Shown here: piece by piece, positions 16,336 through 26,911 of the stretch | Layout: every line of letters begins with the position of its first letter | How positions within the stretch are numbered: the first letter of the stretch is position 1 | Assembly (NCBI RefSeq): GCF_001553405.1 | Contig: NZ_KQ960952.1 | Coordinates: 215,965 to 279,964, forward strand | DNA length: 64,000 bases | Reading direction: 5' to 3' | Origin: Megasphaera hutchinsoni | Lineage (GTDB): Bacteria > Bacillota > Negativicutes > Veillonellales > Megasphaeraceae | Translations under genes and position numbers: made by a program | The notes under the pieces: generated by a model | Told to the model about the DNA's origin: nothing | The model's database searches: none | What the model saw: the letters and a program-made list of their open reading frames with translations, nothing else

Positions 16336-17793
16336 TCATATATTTAAAAATTTTGCCGATTCTTCTGCTAGTAACTGTTCTCTTATTGTATTTAATTTTT
16401 TACTACGTTGCACCCACATTTCTTCAGGATTAACTAATCGTAAATATTCTGGCCATAAGGTATGGATTTCTTTTTCAGCATAATGAATAACTTCTTCTAA
16501 ACTAGGTGTTTCATATACTAATTTTCCCTGTTGAAAAATAGGTATGAGCATTTTCCTTACTTCGTATGTTCCTCCATGAATCATGCGGAATCGCCAAGGG
16601 GCACGATCACGTATTAATTCATAATCTTGCATAGGGTCAATAATTTCCTCTTCTAAAGAAATAATATCTGCCTTCATTTTACTGCTTTTTTTATCATAAA
16701 TTCGATAAACATTTTTAATTCCTGGATTCGATATTTTTTCTACGTTATCACTCATTTTGATTTTAGGAACAAATGTTTCTCCTTCGTATTGTCCGACTAG
16801 TTTAAATACGCCTCCTAATGAAGGACCATCCTTAGCTGTAATTAAATGAGTTCCAATCCCCCATGAATTAATAACGCTGCCTTGAATTTTTAATTCTGAA
16901 ATAAGATTTTCATCTAAATCATTTGAAGCTGCAATAATAGCATCTGCAAATCCTGCATCTGCTAATCGTTTATGTGCTTCTTTAGAAAGATATGCTAAAT
17001 CACCACTGTCCAAACGAATGCCATATGTTTTAGGTAGTCGATTTGCTGCACGCATTTCCTGAAAAATTTCAATTGCATGTGGAACACCTTGACGCAATGT
17101 ATTATATGTATCTACTAATAAAATTAAATTATTAGGATATTGCCGTGCATAAGCCCGAAACGCTTCTAGTTCAGAAGGAAAACTCATAACCCAACTATGT
17201 GCCATAGTGCCCAAAATAGGAATATGAAACATAGCACCTGCCAAAACATTACTCGTACCGTTAAAACCGCCAATCATAGCTGCTCTTGCTCCATGTACGC
17301 CCGCTGATTTTCCCTGAGCACGGCGTAGACCAAATTCCATTAATGTATCTTTTCCCGCAACACTGCGTATACGTCGTGCCTTTGTAGCAATTAGGCTTTC
17401 GTGATTTAAAATCATTGAAATGCAGGTTTCTAATAACATAGCTTCACTTTTTTTTGCATGAATACGAAGTAGTACTTCTTGAGGAAAAGCGATAGTACCT
17501 TCTGGCATAGAATAGATGTCACCAGTAAAAGTAAACTGTTTTAAATACGTCAAAAATGATTCTTGAAATAAACCCGTACTACGTAAATATGAAATATCAT
17601 CTTCATTAAAATGTAATTTTTTTACAAAGTCAATTACATGGTTAAGTCCAGCGATAACAGTATATCCATTGTGAAAAGGATTTTTTCGATAAAATCGATC
17701 AAAAATACATATTTGTTCATGCTTGCCTTCTAAAAATAATCCTTGCATCATGGTTAGTTGGTATAAATCGGTGACTAATGCGTTTGTATACAA
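16336..17793 (-). CDS. pncB: Nicotinate phosphoribosyltransferase
   Basis: A 485-residue enzyme that joins nicotinic acid to PRPP to give nicotinate mononucleotide, the first step of Preiss-Handler NAD salvage. Family motifs are TDLYQLTMMQG at the N terminus, FGLRRAQG (about 160), GGFNGTSNVLAG, LLVDTYNTLRQG (about 226) and GIRLDSGDLAYLS. The frame is open from a TTG at 17808, but that codon overlaps the ribosome site. The TTG at 17793 lies 8 bases after GGAGG and gives the normal YTNALVTDLYQLT start, so a TTG start is preferred. It feeds NadE at 7220..9130. Confidence 0.93.
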   Translation of the reverse strand: MYTNALVTDLYQLTMMQGLFLEGKHEQICIFDRFYRKNPFHNGYTVIAGLNHVIDFVKKLHFNEDDISYLRSTGLFQESFLTYLKQFTFTGDIYSMPEGTIAFPQEVLLRIHAKKSEAMLLETCISMILNHESLIATKARRIRSVAGKDTLMEFGLRRAQGKSAGVHGARAAMIGGFNGTSNVLAGAMFHIPILGTMAHSWVMSFPSELEAFRAYARQYPNNLILLVDTYNTLRQGVPHAIEIFQEMRAANRLPKTYGIRLDSGDLAYLSKEAHKRLADAGFADAIIAASNDLDENLISELKIQGSVINSWGIGTHLITAKDGPSLGGVFKLVGQYEGETFVPKIKMSDNVEKISNPGIKNVYRIYDKKSSKMKADIISLEEEIIDPMQDYELIRDRAPWRFRMIHGGTYEVRKMLIPIFQQGKLVYETPSLEEVIHYAEKEIHTLWPEYLRLVNPEEMWVQRSKKLNTIREQLLAEESAKFLNI

Positions 17794-17824
17794 GATGCTC
17801 GCCTCCAAATAAATGTTTAATTTA

Positions 17825-17833
17825 ATTATACCA
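17825..17833 (-). promoter_or_regulatory. Extended -10 of pncB
   Basis: Reading the - strand, TGGTATAAT is a perfect extended -10. The -35 position is poor. The predicted leader is about 25 bases, which fits the GGAGG site and the TTG start at 17793. Confidence 0.5.
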
Positions 17834-18021
17834 TATTTTAATATAGATAGTGTTCTTTTATTATGCTATATATTGATAATGATATATAATTCATATTTGC
17901 CAATTTAATAATCTCTAAACACTATTTACCGGCCATTATTTGTACGTATATAGTTATGATAAAATTTTCTCATTAAGTATAATGTTGTAACAAAAATTAT
18001 TTATAAATACAAAAAAATATA

Positions 18022-18030
18022 TGTTATAAT
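18022..18030 (+). promoter_or_regulatory. -10 element of the EamA transporter gene
   Basis: TGTTATAAT (TATAAT at 18025-18030) is an extended -10, about 32 bases before the ATG at 18062. The -35 region is weak and AT-rich. Confidence 0.5.
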
Positions 18031-18061
18031 ATATGTGATTATACAAAGAAAGGACTCATAT

Positions 18062-18949
18062 ATGAAATATCGACTTATGTTATTTATTACAGCCATTGTT
18101 TGGGGTGGTGGCTTTGTAGCCCAACGATTAGGAGCAGAAAGCATTGGTCCTTTTACCTTTAATGCATTTCGTTTTCTTATCGGAACTTGCGTATTACTTC
18201 CCTTTATCTTATGGACAAACCAAAATAAGAAACAGATCGATAAACTACCACAAAAGCTTTCCCTATATAAAGCATCTATCATCTTAAGTATAATTTTGTT
18301 TTGTGGTGCGGCATTACAACAAATTGGTCTTTCTTATACGTCCGCCGGTAAAGCTGGATTTATTACTTCTTTATATATTATTACTGTGCCGATTTTAGGA
18401 TTATGTGTAAAACATCCTTTACGCATTTCTCATCTTATAGGCTGTCCCATTGCCGTTATAGGTCTATATTTATTAGCTTTTCATGGTGGCAGTTCTACAT
18501 CAATTAATTATGGTGATCTGCTACAATTAATAGGTGTATTTTTTTGGTCAATCCATATTTTGTTAGTAGGATATTTTGTTCGCTATTTTTCAGGTCTTCA
18601 TTTAGCAATAGGACAATTTTTATGTTGTAGTTTAATTAATATGGTAGCAATTTGGTTTCATGGAGAAATAATAACCCTGCCCACCTTAATCGCAGCTGCT
18701 CCCGCCCTTTTTTATTCTGGTGTATTAGCAAGTGGCGTTGGCTTTACTTTACAAATGTTAGGACAAAAAGGAGTATCTCCTACGGAAGCTTCGCTTATTT
18801 GTAGTCTTGAAATGATCTTTGGTGCTATGGGTGGAGTATTATATCTCGGTGAATGGATGAGTCTCCTAGAATGGTTCGGATGTATCCTTATGACAATAGG
18901 AATTTTTTCTGCTCAAATTCCTAGCCGTTCGATAATCCAATGGAAATAA
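18062..18949 (+). CDS. EamA/DMT family transporter
   Basis: A 295-residue inner-membrane protein with about ten hydrophobic segments arranged as two EamA repeats (the first near residues 5-135, the second near 150-285). Typical pieces are AIVWGGGFVAQRLGAE, FNAFRFLIGT and SPTEASLICSLEMIFGAMGGVLYLGEW. These proteins export or import metabolites such as amino acids; the substrate cannot be told from sequence. The frame opens at 18035 with GTG, but ATG 18062 follows AAAGGA and begins at the first membrane segment, so it is preferred. Monocistronic, with its own terminator. Confidence 0.87.
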   Translation: MKYRLMLFITAIVWGGGFVAQRLGAESIGPFTFNAFRFLIGTCVLLPFILWTNQNKKQIDKLPQKLSLYKASIILSIILFCGAALQQIGLSYTSAGKAGFITSLYIITVPILGLCVKHPLRISHLIGCPIAVIGLYLLAFHGGSSTSINYGDLLQLIGVFFWSIHILLVGYFVRYFSGLHLAIGQFLCCSLINMVAIWFHGEIITLPTLIAAAPALFYSGVLASGVGFTLQMLGQKGVSPTEASLICSLEMIFGAMGGVLYLGEWMSLLEWFGCILMTIGIFSAQIPSRSIIQWK

Positions 18950-18954
18950 AATAA

Positions 18955-18994
18955 AAACGCAACATATCGTATTGGATATGTTGCGTTTCTTTTA
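18955..18994 (+). terminator. Terminator after the EamA gene
   Basis: AAACGCAACATATC (18955-18968) pairs with GATATGTTGCGTTT (18975-18988) around a 6-base loop, followed by CTTTTAT. Confidence 0.85.
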
Positions 18995-19079
18995 TAAAAT
19001 AAATAGACGAAATAACAATTCAGGTATATGATATCTTTGTATGTTTTATGTTTGTTCAACTAATATTGAGGTGAAAATA

Positions 19080-20324
19080 ATGACGTTTTATGAAAAAGCT
19101 ATGCAAATTCGCACTAAAAATAAAGGAATTTTGGAAATCGTTCCTCGTGTGAATATACACAATCATGATGATTTAAGCGTATTATATACTCCAGGTGTAG
19201 CTGAACCATGCAGAAAAATTGCGGTTAATCCCGATGCTTCGTTTGAGCTTACGGGACGCGGTTCAACGATTGCCGTTATTTCTGATGGTACACGTGTTTT
19301 AGGACTTGGAGATATTGGTGCAGAAGCAGCTATGCCTGTTATGGAAGGAAAGGCTTTATTATTTAAACTATTTGGTGGAATTAATGCGGTTCCCCTTTGT
19401 TTAAATACTAAAGATCCAGAAGAATTTATTAGAACTGTAAAACTATTAGAACCTTCTTTTGCAGGGATTAATTTAGAAGATATATCTTCTCCAAAATGCT
19501 ATGAAATTGAAAACCGATTGAAAGCAGAAATGACTATTCCCGTTTTTCATGATGATCAACATGGTACAGCCATTGTTGCTTTAGCAGGTGTGTTGGGTGC
19601 TTGTCGTTATACAAAGCGAACGATTCAAGAAGCTCATATTGTAGTAAATGGAGCTGGGGCTGCCGGTGCCTCTATTACGAAATTATTGTTATTAGAAGGA
19701 GCAACCAATATTACCTTAGTAGATAAAGATGGTATTTTATATGAAAATATGCCTGGATTACATGCTATGCAAAAAGTATTATCCCAAAAGACAAATCCCA
19801 TAAATCGTCACGGTTCGTTAGAAGACGCTCTTGTAGGTGCAGATATTTTGATTGGGGCTTCTGCTCCAGGTATTTTTACTCCAAAACGAATACATTTAAT
19901 GAATCATCATGCAATTGTCTTTGCCTTAGCCAATCCCATCCCGGAAATTACTTATGCAGAAGGTAAAAAAGCAGGTGCGACGATTGTAGGTACGGGGCGT
20001 TCAGATGCACCAAATCAAATTAATAACCTAATGGCTTTTCCAGGTATTTTCAGAGGTGCTTTAGCTGTGCGTGCTACGCAAATTAATGAAGAAATGAAAC
20101 TTGCTGCGGCACATGCTATTGCATCATTAATTTCAGATAATACATTACGTAGTGATTATATTATTCCAGACTCTTTTGATCTGCGTGTAGCACCTGCCGT
20201 TGCAGCTGCAGTAGCCCAAAAGGCTATTGAAACTAATGTAGCTCGTCAAACTAAAGATCCTCATGATATTTATCAAGAAGCAGCTCAAGAAATAGCCAAT
20301 TTACGTCAACGATTTATTCTTTAA
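19080..20324 (+). CDS. NAD(P)-dependent malic enzyme
   Basis: A 414-residue short-form malic enzyme converting malate to pyruvate and CO2. Visible residues are the catalytic Tyr36 in VLYTPGVAEPC, Lys91 in MEGKALLFKLFGG, the metal site FHDDQHGTA and the nucleotide fold NGAGAAGAS with Asp at the end of beta 2 (VDKDG), which favours NAD. It is shorter than the MaeB form, lacking the phosphotransacetylase-like tail. The frame opens at 19041, but ATG 19080 has TGAGGTG before it and a conserved MTFYEKAM start. In Negativicutes that ferment lactate or organic acids it would link malate to pyruvate, but this is inference. Confidence 0.93.
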   Translation: MTFYEKAMQIRTKNKGILEIVPRVNIHNHDDLSVLYTPGVAEPCRKIAVNPDASFELTGRGSTIAVISDGTRVLGLGDIGAEAAMPVMEGKALLFKLFGGINAVPLCLNTKDPEEFIRTVKLLEPSFAGINLEDISSPKCYEIENRLKAEMTIPVFHDDQHGTAIVALAGVLGACRYTKRTIQEAHIVVNGAGAAGASITKLLLLEGATNITLVDKDGILYENMPGLHAMQKVLSQKTNPINRHGSLEDALVGADILIGASAPGIFTPKRIHLMNHHAIVFALANPIPEITYAEGKKAGATIVGTGRSDAPNQINNLMAFPGIFRGALAVRATQINEEMKLAAAHAIASLISDNTLRSDYIIPDSFDLRVAPAVAAAVAQKAIETNVARQTKDPHDIYQEAAQEIANLRQRFIL

Positions 20325-20337
20325 GATAAAATTATAA

Positions 20338-20373
20338 AAAAAGACAACGTTAGGGGAAAACGTTGTCTTTTTT
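20338..20373. terminator. Bidirectional terminator between malic enzyme and RlmI-type gene
   Basis: AAAAAGACAACGTT (20338-20351) pairs with AACGTTGTCTTTTT (20359-20372). T-runs lie on both sides, so it serves both convergent genes. Confidence 0.87.
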
Positions 20374-20377
20374 TTAT

Positions 20378-21598
20378 TTATACCACTTGAAAAACATAAA
20401 ATTTCAAATAGTTCGTTTCTGGTACACTCCATAAAATAGGGTGGTCTGGAGATTGTTGACGTGCTTCTATTTGGCGTAAATGCACATGTGCATCTTTAGC
20501 TGCATCTTTTAACATGCGACAAAACAATTCTTCTTTCATGAAATGTGAACAAGAACAAGTAGCCAAGTATCCTCCACGTGGTAGTAACCGCATGGCTTTC
20601 ATGTTAATTTCTTTATAACCACGAATTGCATGAGCAACGGTTTTTCCTGACTTAGTAAATGCTGGTGGATCTAAAATAATAAAATCATAATCATGATTTT
20701 TTGTTTCTACTAATTCAGATAACAATTCAAATACATTTGCTTGTTTTGGAAAAACGATGTGTGATAGCTGATTTTGTTGAATGTTTTTAATGGTCATCGC
20801 AATAGCTTCCGCAGAAGCATCAATAGCGTCAACACGTGCTGCTCCACCCTTCCCCATATTTAAAGCAAAGGCCCCGGTATGGGTGAAACAGTCTAATACA
20901 TGTTTTCCTTTTGCTAATTTTGCAACACAGCGACGATTATATTTTTGATCTAAAAAAAATCCAGTTTTTTGACCATTTTCAATATCTACTTCATATAAAA
21001 TGTCATTTTCTTTAATGGAAATAAATGCACTATCAGGAGTATCTATATAATCTGCTTTATACCATCCTTTATACATAGGTAGTCCATCTAATTCCCGTAC
21101 TTTAACATCATTTCTTTCATAAATTCCACGGATGTGAATGCCCTTTGTTTGCAATACTTCTATTATAGCTTTAAAAATAATATCCTTTATTTTATCCATA
21201 CCATAACATAAGGATTGACAAACCAATATATCCGTATATAAATCAACTGTCAAGCCAGGCATTTGATCGGCATCACCAAAAATCAAGCGACAAGAAGAAA
21301 AATCTTCCCCCATAACAGTTTCACGATAAGCAATTGCATAGGTTACTCGGCGCTTCCAAAAGGCTTCGTCAAAGATATCATTCGTATTACTTGAGATTAA
21401 ACGTACACGAATTTTAGAAATATCATTAACAAAGCCCGTTCCTATATATTTACCTTTTTCAGAATATACATGAACTAAATCTCCCGTTTGATAGGAACCG
21501 TCTACCTTAACTATTTCTGCCCCATAAACCCAAGGATGTCCTTGTTTTGCCGCTAATTCACCTTTTCGATTTACTTGTAATCTTGTAAAATTTCTCAT
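20378..21598 (-). CDS. rlmI: 23S rRNA (cytosine-C5)-methyltransferase, RlmI type
   Basis: A 406-residue protein with an N-terminal PUA domain (HPWVYGAEIV, about 21-30, and the following GDLVHVYSEKGKYIGTGFV) and a C-terminal Rossmann methyltransferase. FLDQKYNRR, VLDCFTHTGAFALNMGKGG (SAM loop) and ILDPPAFTKSG are present, and ATCSCSHFM carries the likely catalytic Cys. This matches the RlmI/YwbD group, which makes m5C in 23S rRNA (position 1962 in E. coli). The exact site is inferred from family. The ATG follows AAAGGAG. It lies 190 bases behind trmFO and could be a separate unit. Confidence 0.87.
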   Translation of the reverse strand: MRNFTRLQVNRKGELAAKQGHPWVYGAEIVKVDGSYQTGDLVHVYSEKGKYIGTGFVNDISKIRVRLISSNTNDIFDEAFWKRRVTYAIAYRETVMGEDFSSCRLIFGDADQMPGLTVDLYTDILVCQSLCYGMDKIKDIIFKAIIEVLQTKGIHIRGIYERNDVKVRELDGLPMYKGWYKADYIDTPDSAFISIKENDILYEVDIENGQKTGFFLDQKYNRRCVAKLAKGKHVLDCFTHTGAFALNMGKGGAARVDAIDASAEAIAMTIKNIQQNQLSHIVFPKQANVFELLSELVETKNHDYDFIILDPPAFTKSGKTVAHAIRGYKEINMKAMRLLPRGGYLATCSCSHFMKEELFCRMLKDAAKDAHVHLRQIEARQQSPDHPILWSVPETNYLKFYVFQVV

Positions 21599-21789
21599 AT
21601 ATCTCCTTTGTATTCTACGATTTCAATGACTTTTTCATAAACGCTATCCATATTTATATCCAATGTTTTTTAGTTTTTTATCTTTAAAACCTTCACTGGC
21701 TTTGACAATCAGATAATGATGACTATTTCTCTATTATGTTATAGGGAAATTATCGTAATACATGAAATGAAACATCTCAATTGGACTAT

Positions 21790-23103
21790 TTATATCTTCC
21801 CCTTTATTGTATCAATTTCTTGTAATGCACGTTGTGCTAAAAACATGTTTTTTTCTTTTTTCTTCATTTTCTTTTTCACACCTAATGGCTCTATAATACC
21901 AAAATTAATATTCATGGGTTGAAAATTAGTATTAGGATGATGCGAAATATAATGACTTAATCCACCAATTGCTGTTTGAGAAGAAAAACGAATACAGTCT
22001 TTGTTCATATATAACTGTGCCGCATTAATTCCTGCTAATAAGCCCATTGCGGCAGATTCCAAATATCCTTCTACTCCTGTTAACTGCCCTGCAAAAAATA
22101 AATATGGATTTTCTTTATATTGTAATGTTGGTAATAATACAGCTGGTGAATTAATATATGAATTACGATGCATAACACCATACCGAACAAATTCTGCCTT
22201 TTCTAATCCTGGAATAAGTGAAAAGACTCGTTTTTGTTCAGGGAATTTTAAATGGGTTTGAAAACCGACTATATTGTATAATGTGCCCTTGCTATTATCT
22301 TGACGTAATTGAACTACCGCATAAGGAATTTCTTGAGTTTCTGGTAAAGGTAGACCAACTGGTTTAAGTGGGCCAAAACGCATTGTTTCCATCCCTCGTC
22401 CTGCCATTACTTCAATAGGCATACATCCTTCAAAAACGGTATCATCTTTTTCAAATTCATGTAATTCTGCACATTCTGCAGTTATCAAATTTTTCCAAAA
22501 AATTTCATATTCATCTTTAGTAAACGGACAATTTAGATAATCGGCTCCACCTTTATTATATCGAGCAGCTCGATAGATTTTAGTCATATCTAATGAATCA
22601 AATGTTACAATCGGAGCGGCCGCATCATGAAAGTGAAAATACGCTTCTCCAGTTAATTGTTGAATTTGCTCTGCCATTGCTCCGTCTGTTAAAGGGCCCG
22701 TTGCAATAATACAAAGACGATCCGTGGGAATCGTCGTTACTTCTTCATGCACAATGGTGATAAATGGATTATTAGTCATTTTATCTGTAATCCATTGACT
22801 AAAGGACGTGCGATCTACAGCTAATGCCCCACCTGCTGGTACACGATGTTTATCCGCACCTTGCATAATTAATGAATCTAACCGACGCATTTCTTCTTTT
22901 AATAAACCGACAGCATTTTCGACATTAGCAGCTCGAAAAGAATTACTGCATACTAATTCCGCAAATAAATCAGTATGATGTGCAGGTGATGAACGTAAAG
23001 GACGCATTTCTGCTAATTCTACGGGAATATTACGTTTGCTCAATTGATATGCCGCTTCTACACCAGCCAAACCGGCACCTATAACCAGTACACTATTCTT
23101 CAT
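21790..23103 (-). CDS. trmFO: Folate/FAD-dependent tRNA (uracil-54-C5)-methyltransferase TrmFO
   Basis: A 437-residue flavoprotein that makes ribothymidine at tRNA position 54 using methylene-tetrahydrofolate. The N-terminal FAD loop is [14 protein letters not shown] (7-20), followed by LAEMRP and [10 protein letters not shown] with the conserved Cys. [22 protein letters not shown] is the C-terminal FAD motif. The start lies inside the last codons of topA (11-base overlap), and the topA-trmFO order is standard for Firmicutes. Translational coupling is likely. The tail after about residue 410 ([12 protein letters not shown]) is Lys-rich. Confidence 0.96.
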   Translation of the reverse strand: MKNSVLVIGAGLAGVEAAYQLSKRNIPVELAEMRPLRSSPAHHTDLFAELVCSNSFRAANVENAVGLLKEEMRRLDSLIMQGADKHRVPAGGALAVDRTSFSQWITDKMTNNPFITIVHEEVTTIPTDRLCIIATGPLTDGAMAEQIQQLTGEAYFHFHDAAAPIVTFDSLDMTKIYRAARYNKGGADYLNCPFTKDEYEIFWKNLITAECAELHEFEKDDTVFEGCMPIEVMAGRGMETMRFGPLKPVGLPLPETQEIPYAVVQLRQDNSKGTLYNIVGFQTHLKFPEQKRVFSLIPGLEKAEFVRYGVMHRNSYINSPAVLLPTLQYKENPYLFFAGQLTGVEGYLESAAMGLLAGINAAQLYMNKDCIRFSSQTAIGGLSHYISHHPNTNFQPMNINFGIIEPLGVKKKMKKKEKNMFLAQRALQEIDTIKGKI

Positions 23104-25363
23104 TTATAACTTCACCTTTTTTATGATTTTCACAAGTTTCATTACTACAAAATAGCTTATCGGCCCCTCGCTTATAATGCTTAATAGTCATCATAGACCC
23201 ACAGAGTGAACATTTTTTATTCGTAGGTTCGTTCCAAAGGACAAATTCACAATTGGGATATTCACTGCACCCATAAAACAGACGCCCTCGCTTTGACTTA
23301 CGCCGTATCAATGTGCCTTTTCCACAATTCGGACAAGGAATACCGAGATCATCTATAATGGCCTTTGTATTGCGACAAGTAGGAAAATTAGAGCATGCCA
23401 AAAATTTTCCGAATCGACCGAATTTATACACAAGGGGAGCCCCACATTTTTCACAACGTTGCCCTGAATCTTGGCCTGCAACTTTCACTTTTTCCATCTC
23501 TTTTTCAGCTATGTTTAATTCAGGTTTAAAAATACTATAAAAATCGCCTATTACTTGTGCATATGAAACATTCCCCTGTTCAATTTCATCAAGTTCTTTT
23601 TCCATATGTGCTGTAAAATCAACATTAATGATTTGTTCAAAAAATTTTTTTAATAACGATATTGTCACTATACCTAATTCCGTTGGAATAAATTGTTTTT
23701 CCTTTTTTTCAACATAATTACGCCGTTGAATGGTATCCATGATAGGTGCATATGTACTAGGACGACCAATCCCTTTTTCTTCCATTGTTTTAATTAAACT
23801 CGCTTCCGTATATCTTGCAGGTGGTTGCGTGAAATGTTGACTCGGCGTAATTGATACGGCTTGCACGATTGTTTTTTTTTTTAATTCGGGCAACTCTTCG
23901 TCTTTTTCTTTTTTCTGATCTGCATATAATTCTGTAAATCCTTTGAAAATAACTTTATAACCTGAAGCACGTAATTCATATATATCACTTTGAATAGAAA
24001 GCGTCATATTTTCTGTTTCTACTGCTTCCATTTGACTAGCTAAAAAACGATTCCAAATAAGTGTATACAGACGTAATTGATCACGTGATAAAAAAGCACT
24101 TACCATCGTAGGCGTATATTCTAATGAGGTTGGACGAATGGCTTCATGTGCGTCTTGACTTCCCTGTTTTGTTTTAAAATTACGAGGTTTAGCCGGCACG
24201 TAATTGTCGCCATAAGTTTGCTGAATATACGTGCGAGCAGCTTGAATCATATCTTCATTAATACGAGTGGAATCCGTTCGCATATAAGTAATAAGTCCAA
24301 CGTGACCAGCTTCCCCCATTTCTAATCCTTCATATAACTGCTGAGCTAACATCATCGTTTTTTTTGCCCCAAAATTTAATTTTCCAATACATTCTTGCTG
24401 TAATGTTGACGTGACAAATGGTGGCTGTGGTTGACGGCGACGACGACGTTTTTCCATCTTTACAATACGATCAGGGGTGTCATGAGTAACTCCATGTTGT
24501 TGCCATAATAAGGCTTGCGTAATCTGATCAGCTTGTTCTTTATTTGGAATAATCGCTTTTTTCCCATCGATCTTTACCAATTCGCATGATAAAGAAATAT
24601 TATCATCCGTTTTATAAATACCACTAATTTTCCAATATTCTTCAGGTACAAATGCATTTATTTCTTCTTCCCGTTCACAAATAAGCCGTACTGCAACAGA
24701 TTGCACACGGCCAGCACTTAACCCCTTGCACACTTTTTTCCATAATAAGGGGCTTAATGAATACCCTACAATTCGATCCAATACACGTCTTGCTTGCTGG
24801 GCATCTACTTTAGGCAAATTAAGTGGTGCCGGACTGGCAATACTAGCCGTAATTGCTTTTTCTGTAATTTCATGAAACATAATACGGCACGGTGCAGTTG
24901 GATCAATCTCTAACAAATGAGCTAAATGCCAAGAAATTGCTTCACCCTCTCTATCCGGGTCAGTAGCTAGAAATACATTCTTTGATTTTACGTATTCAGC
25001 TTGCAATTCAGCAATAATTTTGCGTTTATCCCACATATTTATATACGTAGGCAAAAATCCATTTTCCAGATCAATACCTAATTGATTTCGTGGTAAGTCA
25101 CATAAATGTCCACAACTCGCCAAAACTTTATAATCTTTTCCCAAAAATCGTTCAATTGTTTTGGCCTTAGCTGGAGATTCGACAATAACTAAATTTTTTG
25201 CATTCTTAGACGGCACTTTAGGTTTTTTTAATTTTTCTACGGGTCTTTTCTTTACCGTACCTTGAATGATAAGTTTTTCCTTAGTTGGGCTGCTTTTTTT
25301 GCTTTTCTTATTCGCTTTGGTATCATCAATTACAATAGTTCGTTTTATTGGAAATTCTAGCAT
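23093..25363 (-). CDS. topA: DNA topoisomerase I
   Basis: A 756-residue type IA topoisomerase that relaxes negative supercoils. The Toprim domain starts at [19 protein letters not shown] (about 57) and includes [11 protein letters not shown]. The active Tyr is residue 360 in TYMRTDSTR. Three zinc-ribbon modules end the protein ([25 protein letters not shown]). About 55 extra residues precede the Toprim domain, very rich in Lys, Ser and Pro; the usual start would be near Asn57. The start at 25363 is supported by TAGGATG 8 bases upstream. The basic tail might bind nucleic acid. Followed by trmFO. Confidence 0.96.
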   Translation of the reverse strand: MLEFPIKRTIVIDDTKANKKSKKSSPTKEKLIIQGTVKKRPVEKLKKPKVPSKNAKNLVIVESPAKAKTIERFLGKDYKVLASCGHLCDLPRNQLGIDLENGFLPTYINMWDKRKIIAELQAEYVKSKNVFLATDPDREGEAISWHLAHLLEIDPTAPCRIMFHEITEKAITASIASPAPLNLPKVDAQQARRVLDRIVGYSLSPLLWKKVCKGLSAGRVQSVAVRLICEREEEINAFVPEEYWKISGIYKTDDNISLSCELVKIDGKKAIIPNKEQADQITQALLWQQHGVTHDTPDRIVKMEKRRRRRQPQPPFVTSTLQQECIGKLNFGAKKTMMLAQQLYEGLEMGEAGHVGLITYMRTDSTRINEDMIQAARTYIQQTYGDNYVPAKPRNFKTKQGSQDAHEAIRPTSLEYTPTMVSAFLSRDQLRLYTLIWNRFLASQMEAVETENMTLSIQSDIYELRASGYKVIFKGFTELYADQKKEKDEELPELKKKTIVQAVSITPSQHFTQPPARYTEASLIKTMEEKGIGRPSTYAPIMDTIQRRNYVEKKEKQFIPTELGIVTISLLKKFFEQIINVDFTAHMEKELDEIEQGNVSYAQVIGDFYSIFKPELNIAEKEMEKVKVAGQDSGQRCEKCGAPLVYKFGRFGKFLACSNFPTCRNTKAIIDDLGIPCPNCGKGTLIRRKSKRGRLFYGCSEYPNCEFVLWNEPTNKKCSLCGSMMTIKHYKRGADKLFCSNETCENHKKGEVINEE

Positions 25364-25481
25364 CTATTTCATCCTATCTATCAAAAAACTACAACATATA
25401 TTAATCTAATTTCTAATGATACACTATATCACTTATTCTATCAACTTATAGCAATATCAAAAAGCAATTTTTTGCATAAAA

Positions 25482-25516
25482 ATATAGCAGACCGTCAAAG
25501 GCGATCTGCTATATCT
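25482..25516 (-). terminator. Terminator of ompM
   Basis: ATATAGCAGA (25482-25491) and TCTGCTATAT (25505-25514) form a 10-bp stem. On the - strand it is followed by TTTTTATG. It lies just downstream of the ompM stop. Confidence 0.8.
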
Positions 25517-25523
25517 TTTATCA

Positions 25524-26759
25524 TTAAAATGCGAATACTACTTGTGCACGTGTTTCTTCTGCTAAGCCTACGTTATTTGATTTTTTCTTAGAAGCAAAAG
25601 ATCTCATCGCTTGGAATTTGATATTTTTGGCAACGACATAATCTACGCCAGCGCCCCATGATTTAACATTTGCTGTTAATGCGGCAGCTCGCCATAAACC
25701 GCTATTAGGAGCAAGCGCATAGTTGTCAGCATTAATATATTCTACCCATACATCCCAAGATTTCGGGGTGAGAACATCAGCAGTACCATATTGTACTTTG
25801 CCTAACCATACTTTGGTTGCTTTATCACCTTTGATATCACGTTTTGTCTGTTCGTAATTTCCAGATACGGTGATCTTATCTGCTTTTACTTGAGCATATG
25901 CACCTAATGTGTTGTGTCCGATTCCATTTTGATTAGGTAAAATCGTTGCATGGTATACACCAATGGAAGTATTATTCCGTACGGTTCCTTCTACTTGTTG
26001 GAATGACACTTTACGATTTAATAAAGCAAAAGTATCGCCGTCTTTTAATTTACCATATCCCACGGTAGCAACAAAATTATCACGATTATAGGTAAGTTTT
26101 ACACCATCTAAGGTGCTGTCATATAAGTATCCTTGACCTAATGTAAAATCCTGACGACCTAATGTTAATCCTACTTTTTGACAGACTTGAGCCTGCAAAT
26201 TAGCGACCTTAGTTACAGCGTGTGCTGCTGAAGCATTATCAGTGCTTTTGAAAGCTTGTACGTATTCAACGCCATATTGTGCAGTAACATTATCGTTTAC
26301 TTTCGCAGTAGCCTTAAGTACTGTTTTTAAATCATAGGAAGCATCTTTTTCAACCTGTCCTTTGATATGAATGTAGCGAACACGTGCATTACCTTCTAAT
26401 TTTACATTTCCTACTTTATTTTCTAATTCAGATACGCGAACACCTAATACATTTAATTCATTTGCAAACTCTTGAGCTAATTTATTGATAACTGCACGTT
26501 GTTGTGCGTTAGCTTTATGTGAATTAGCCATTGCTTTTGCTGTAATTTCAGCTGCTTCATAACGAGTGATCGTGCGGTTTCCTTCGAAATGCGTACCATC
26601 TACACCTTGAATGATACCTGCATTGGCAATACTTACAACGGATTGGTATGCCCAACTATTAGCTGGTACATCAACGAATGGATTAGCAGCAAAAGCACAT
26701 GCCGTGCCAACAGCCATGGTAGCCACTAAAGCGGACAATAATTTTTTACTTTTTTTCAT
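25524..26759 (-). CDS. ompM: OmpM-type outer membrane protein with SLH domain
   Basis: A 411-residue outer-membrane protein. A signal peptide covers residues 1-24 (LLSALVATMAVGTACAFA). One SLH domain follows (NPFVDVPANSWAYQSVVSIANAGII, about 26-75), which in Negativicutes tethers the outer membrane to polyamine-modified peptidoglycan. A coiled segment (about 80-115) ends in ELNVLGVRVSELENKVG. The rest is a porin-like barrel of alternating strands ending TRAQVVFAF with terminal Phe. It is the best marker of a diderm Firmicute here. GAGGAG precedes the ATG. A consensus promoter and a long structured leader lie upstream. Tethering function is family knowledge; pore activity is inferred. Confidence 0.93.
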   Translation of the reverse strand: MKKSKKLLSALVATMAVGTACAFAANPFVDVPANSWAYQSVVSIANAGIIQGVDGTHFEGNRTITRYEAAEITAKAMANSHKANAQQRAVINKLAQEFANELNVLGVRVSELENKVGNVKLEGNARVRYIHIKGQVEKDASYDLKTVLKATAKVNDNVTAQYGVEYVQAFKSTDNASAAHAVTKVANLQAQVCQKVGLTLGRQDFTLGQGYLYDSTLDGVKLTYNRDNFVATVGYGKLKDGDTFALLNRKVSFQQVEGTVRNNTSIGVYHATILPNQNGIGHNTLGAYAQVKADKITVSGNYEQTKRDIKGDKATKVWLGKVQYGTADVLTPKSWDVWVEYINADNYALAPNSGLWRAAALTANVKSWGAGVDYVVAKNIKFQAMRSFASKKKSNNVGLAEETRAQVVFAF

Positions 26760-26782
26760 AGTAAAATCTCCTCTTTTTTATA

Positions 26783-26892
26783 TTTATACGTGATTACTTG
26801 CTTATTTCAATATGAAATACAAAAAATGAGTACCCTTGTTTCCTCTATTCTTTATAAATCATAATTTTATTAACATTATCCTCACGTATAAA
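26783..26892 (-). promoter_or_regulatory. Candidate structured 5' leader of ompM
   Basis: The predicted ompM transcript has about 145 bases of leader. Near its 5' end TTTATACGTGA (plus-strand 26882-26892, read on the - strand) is a perfect 11-base complement of TCACGTATAAA (26783-26793), which lies 8 bases before the ribosome site. Between the arms is a second perfect hairpin, TATTTCA/TGAAATA with a 3-base loop (26803-26819). A closed multi-branch RNA is therefore plausible. I do not recognise it as a known riboswitch class. Regulation of porin expression is inferred. Confidence 0.45.
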
Positions 26893-26911
26893 AAAGATAA
26901 CGTTTTGTTGA

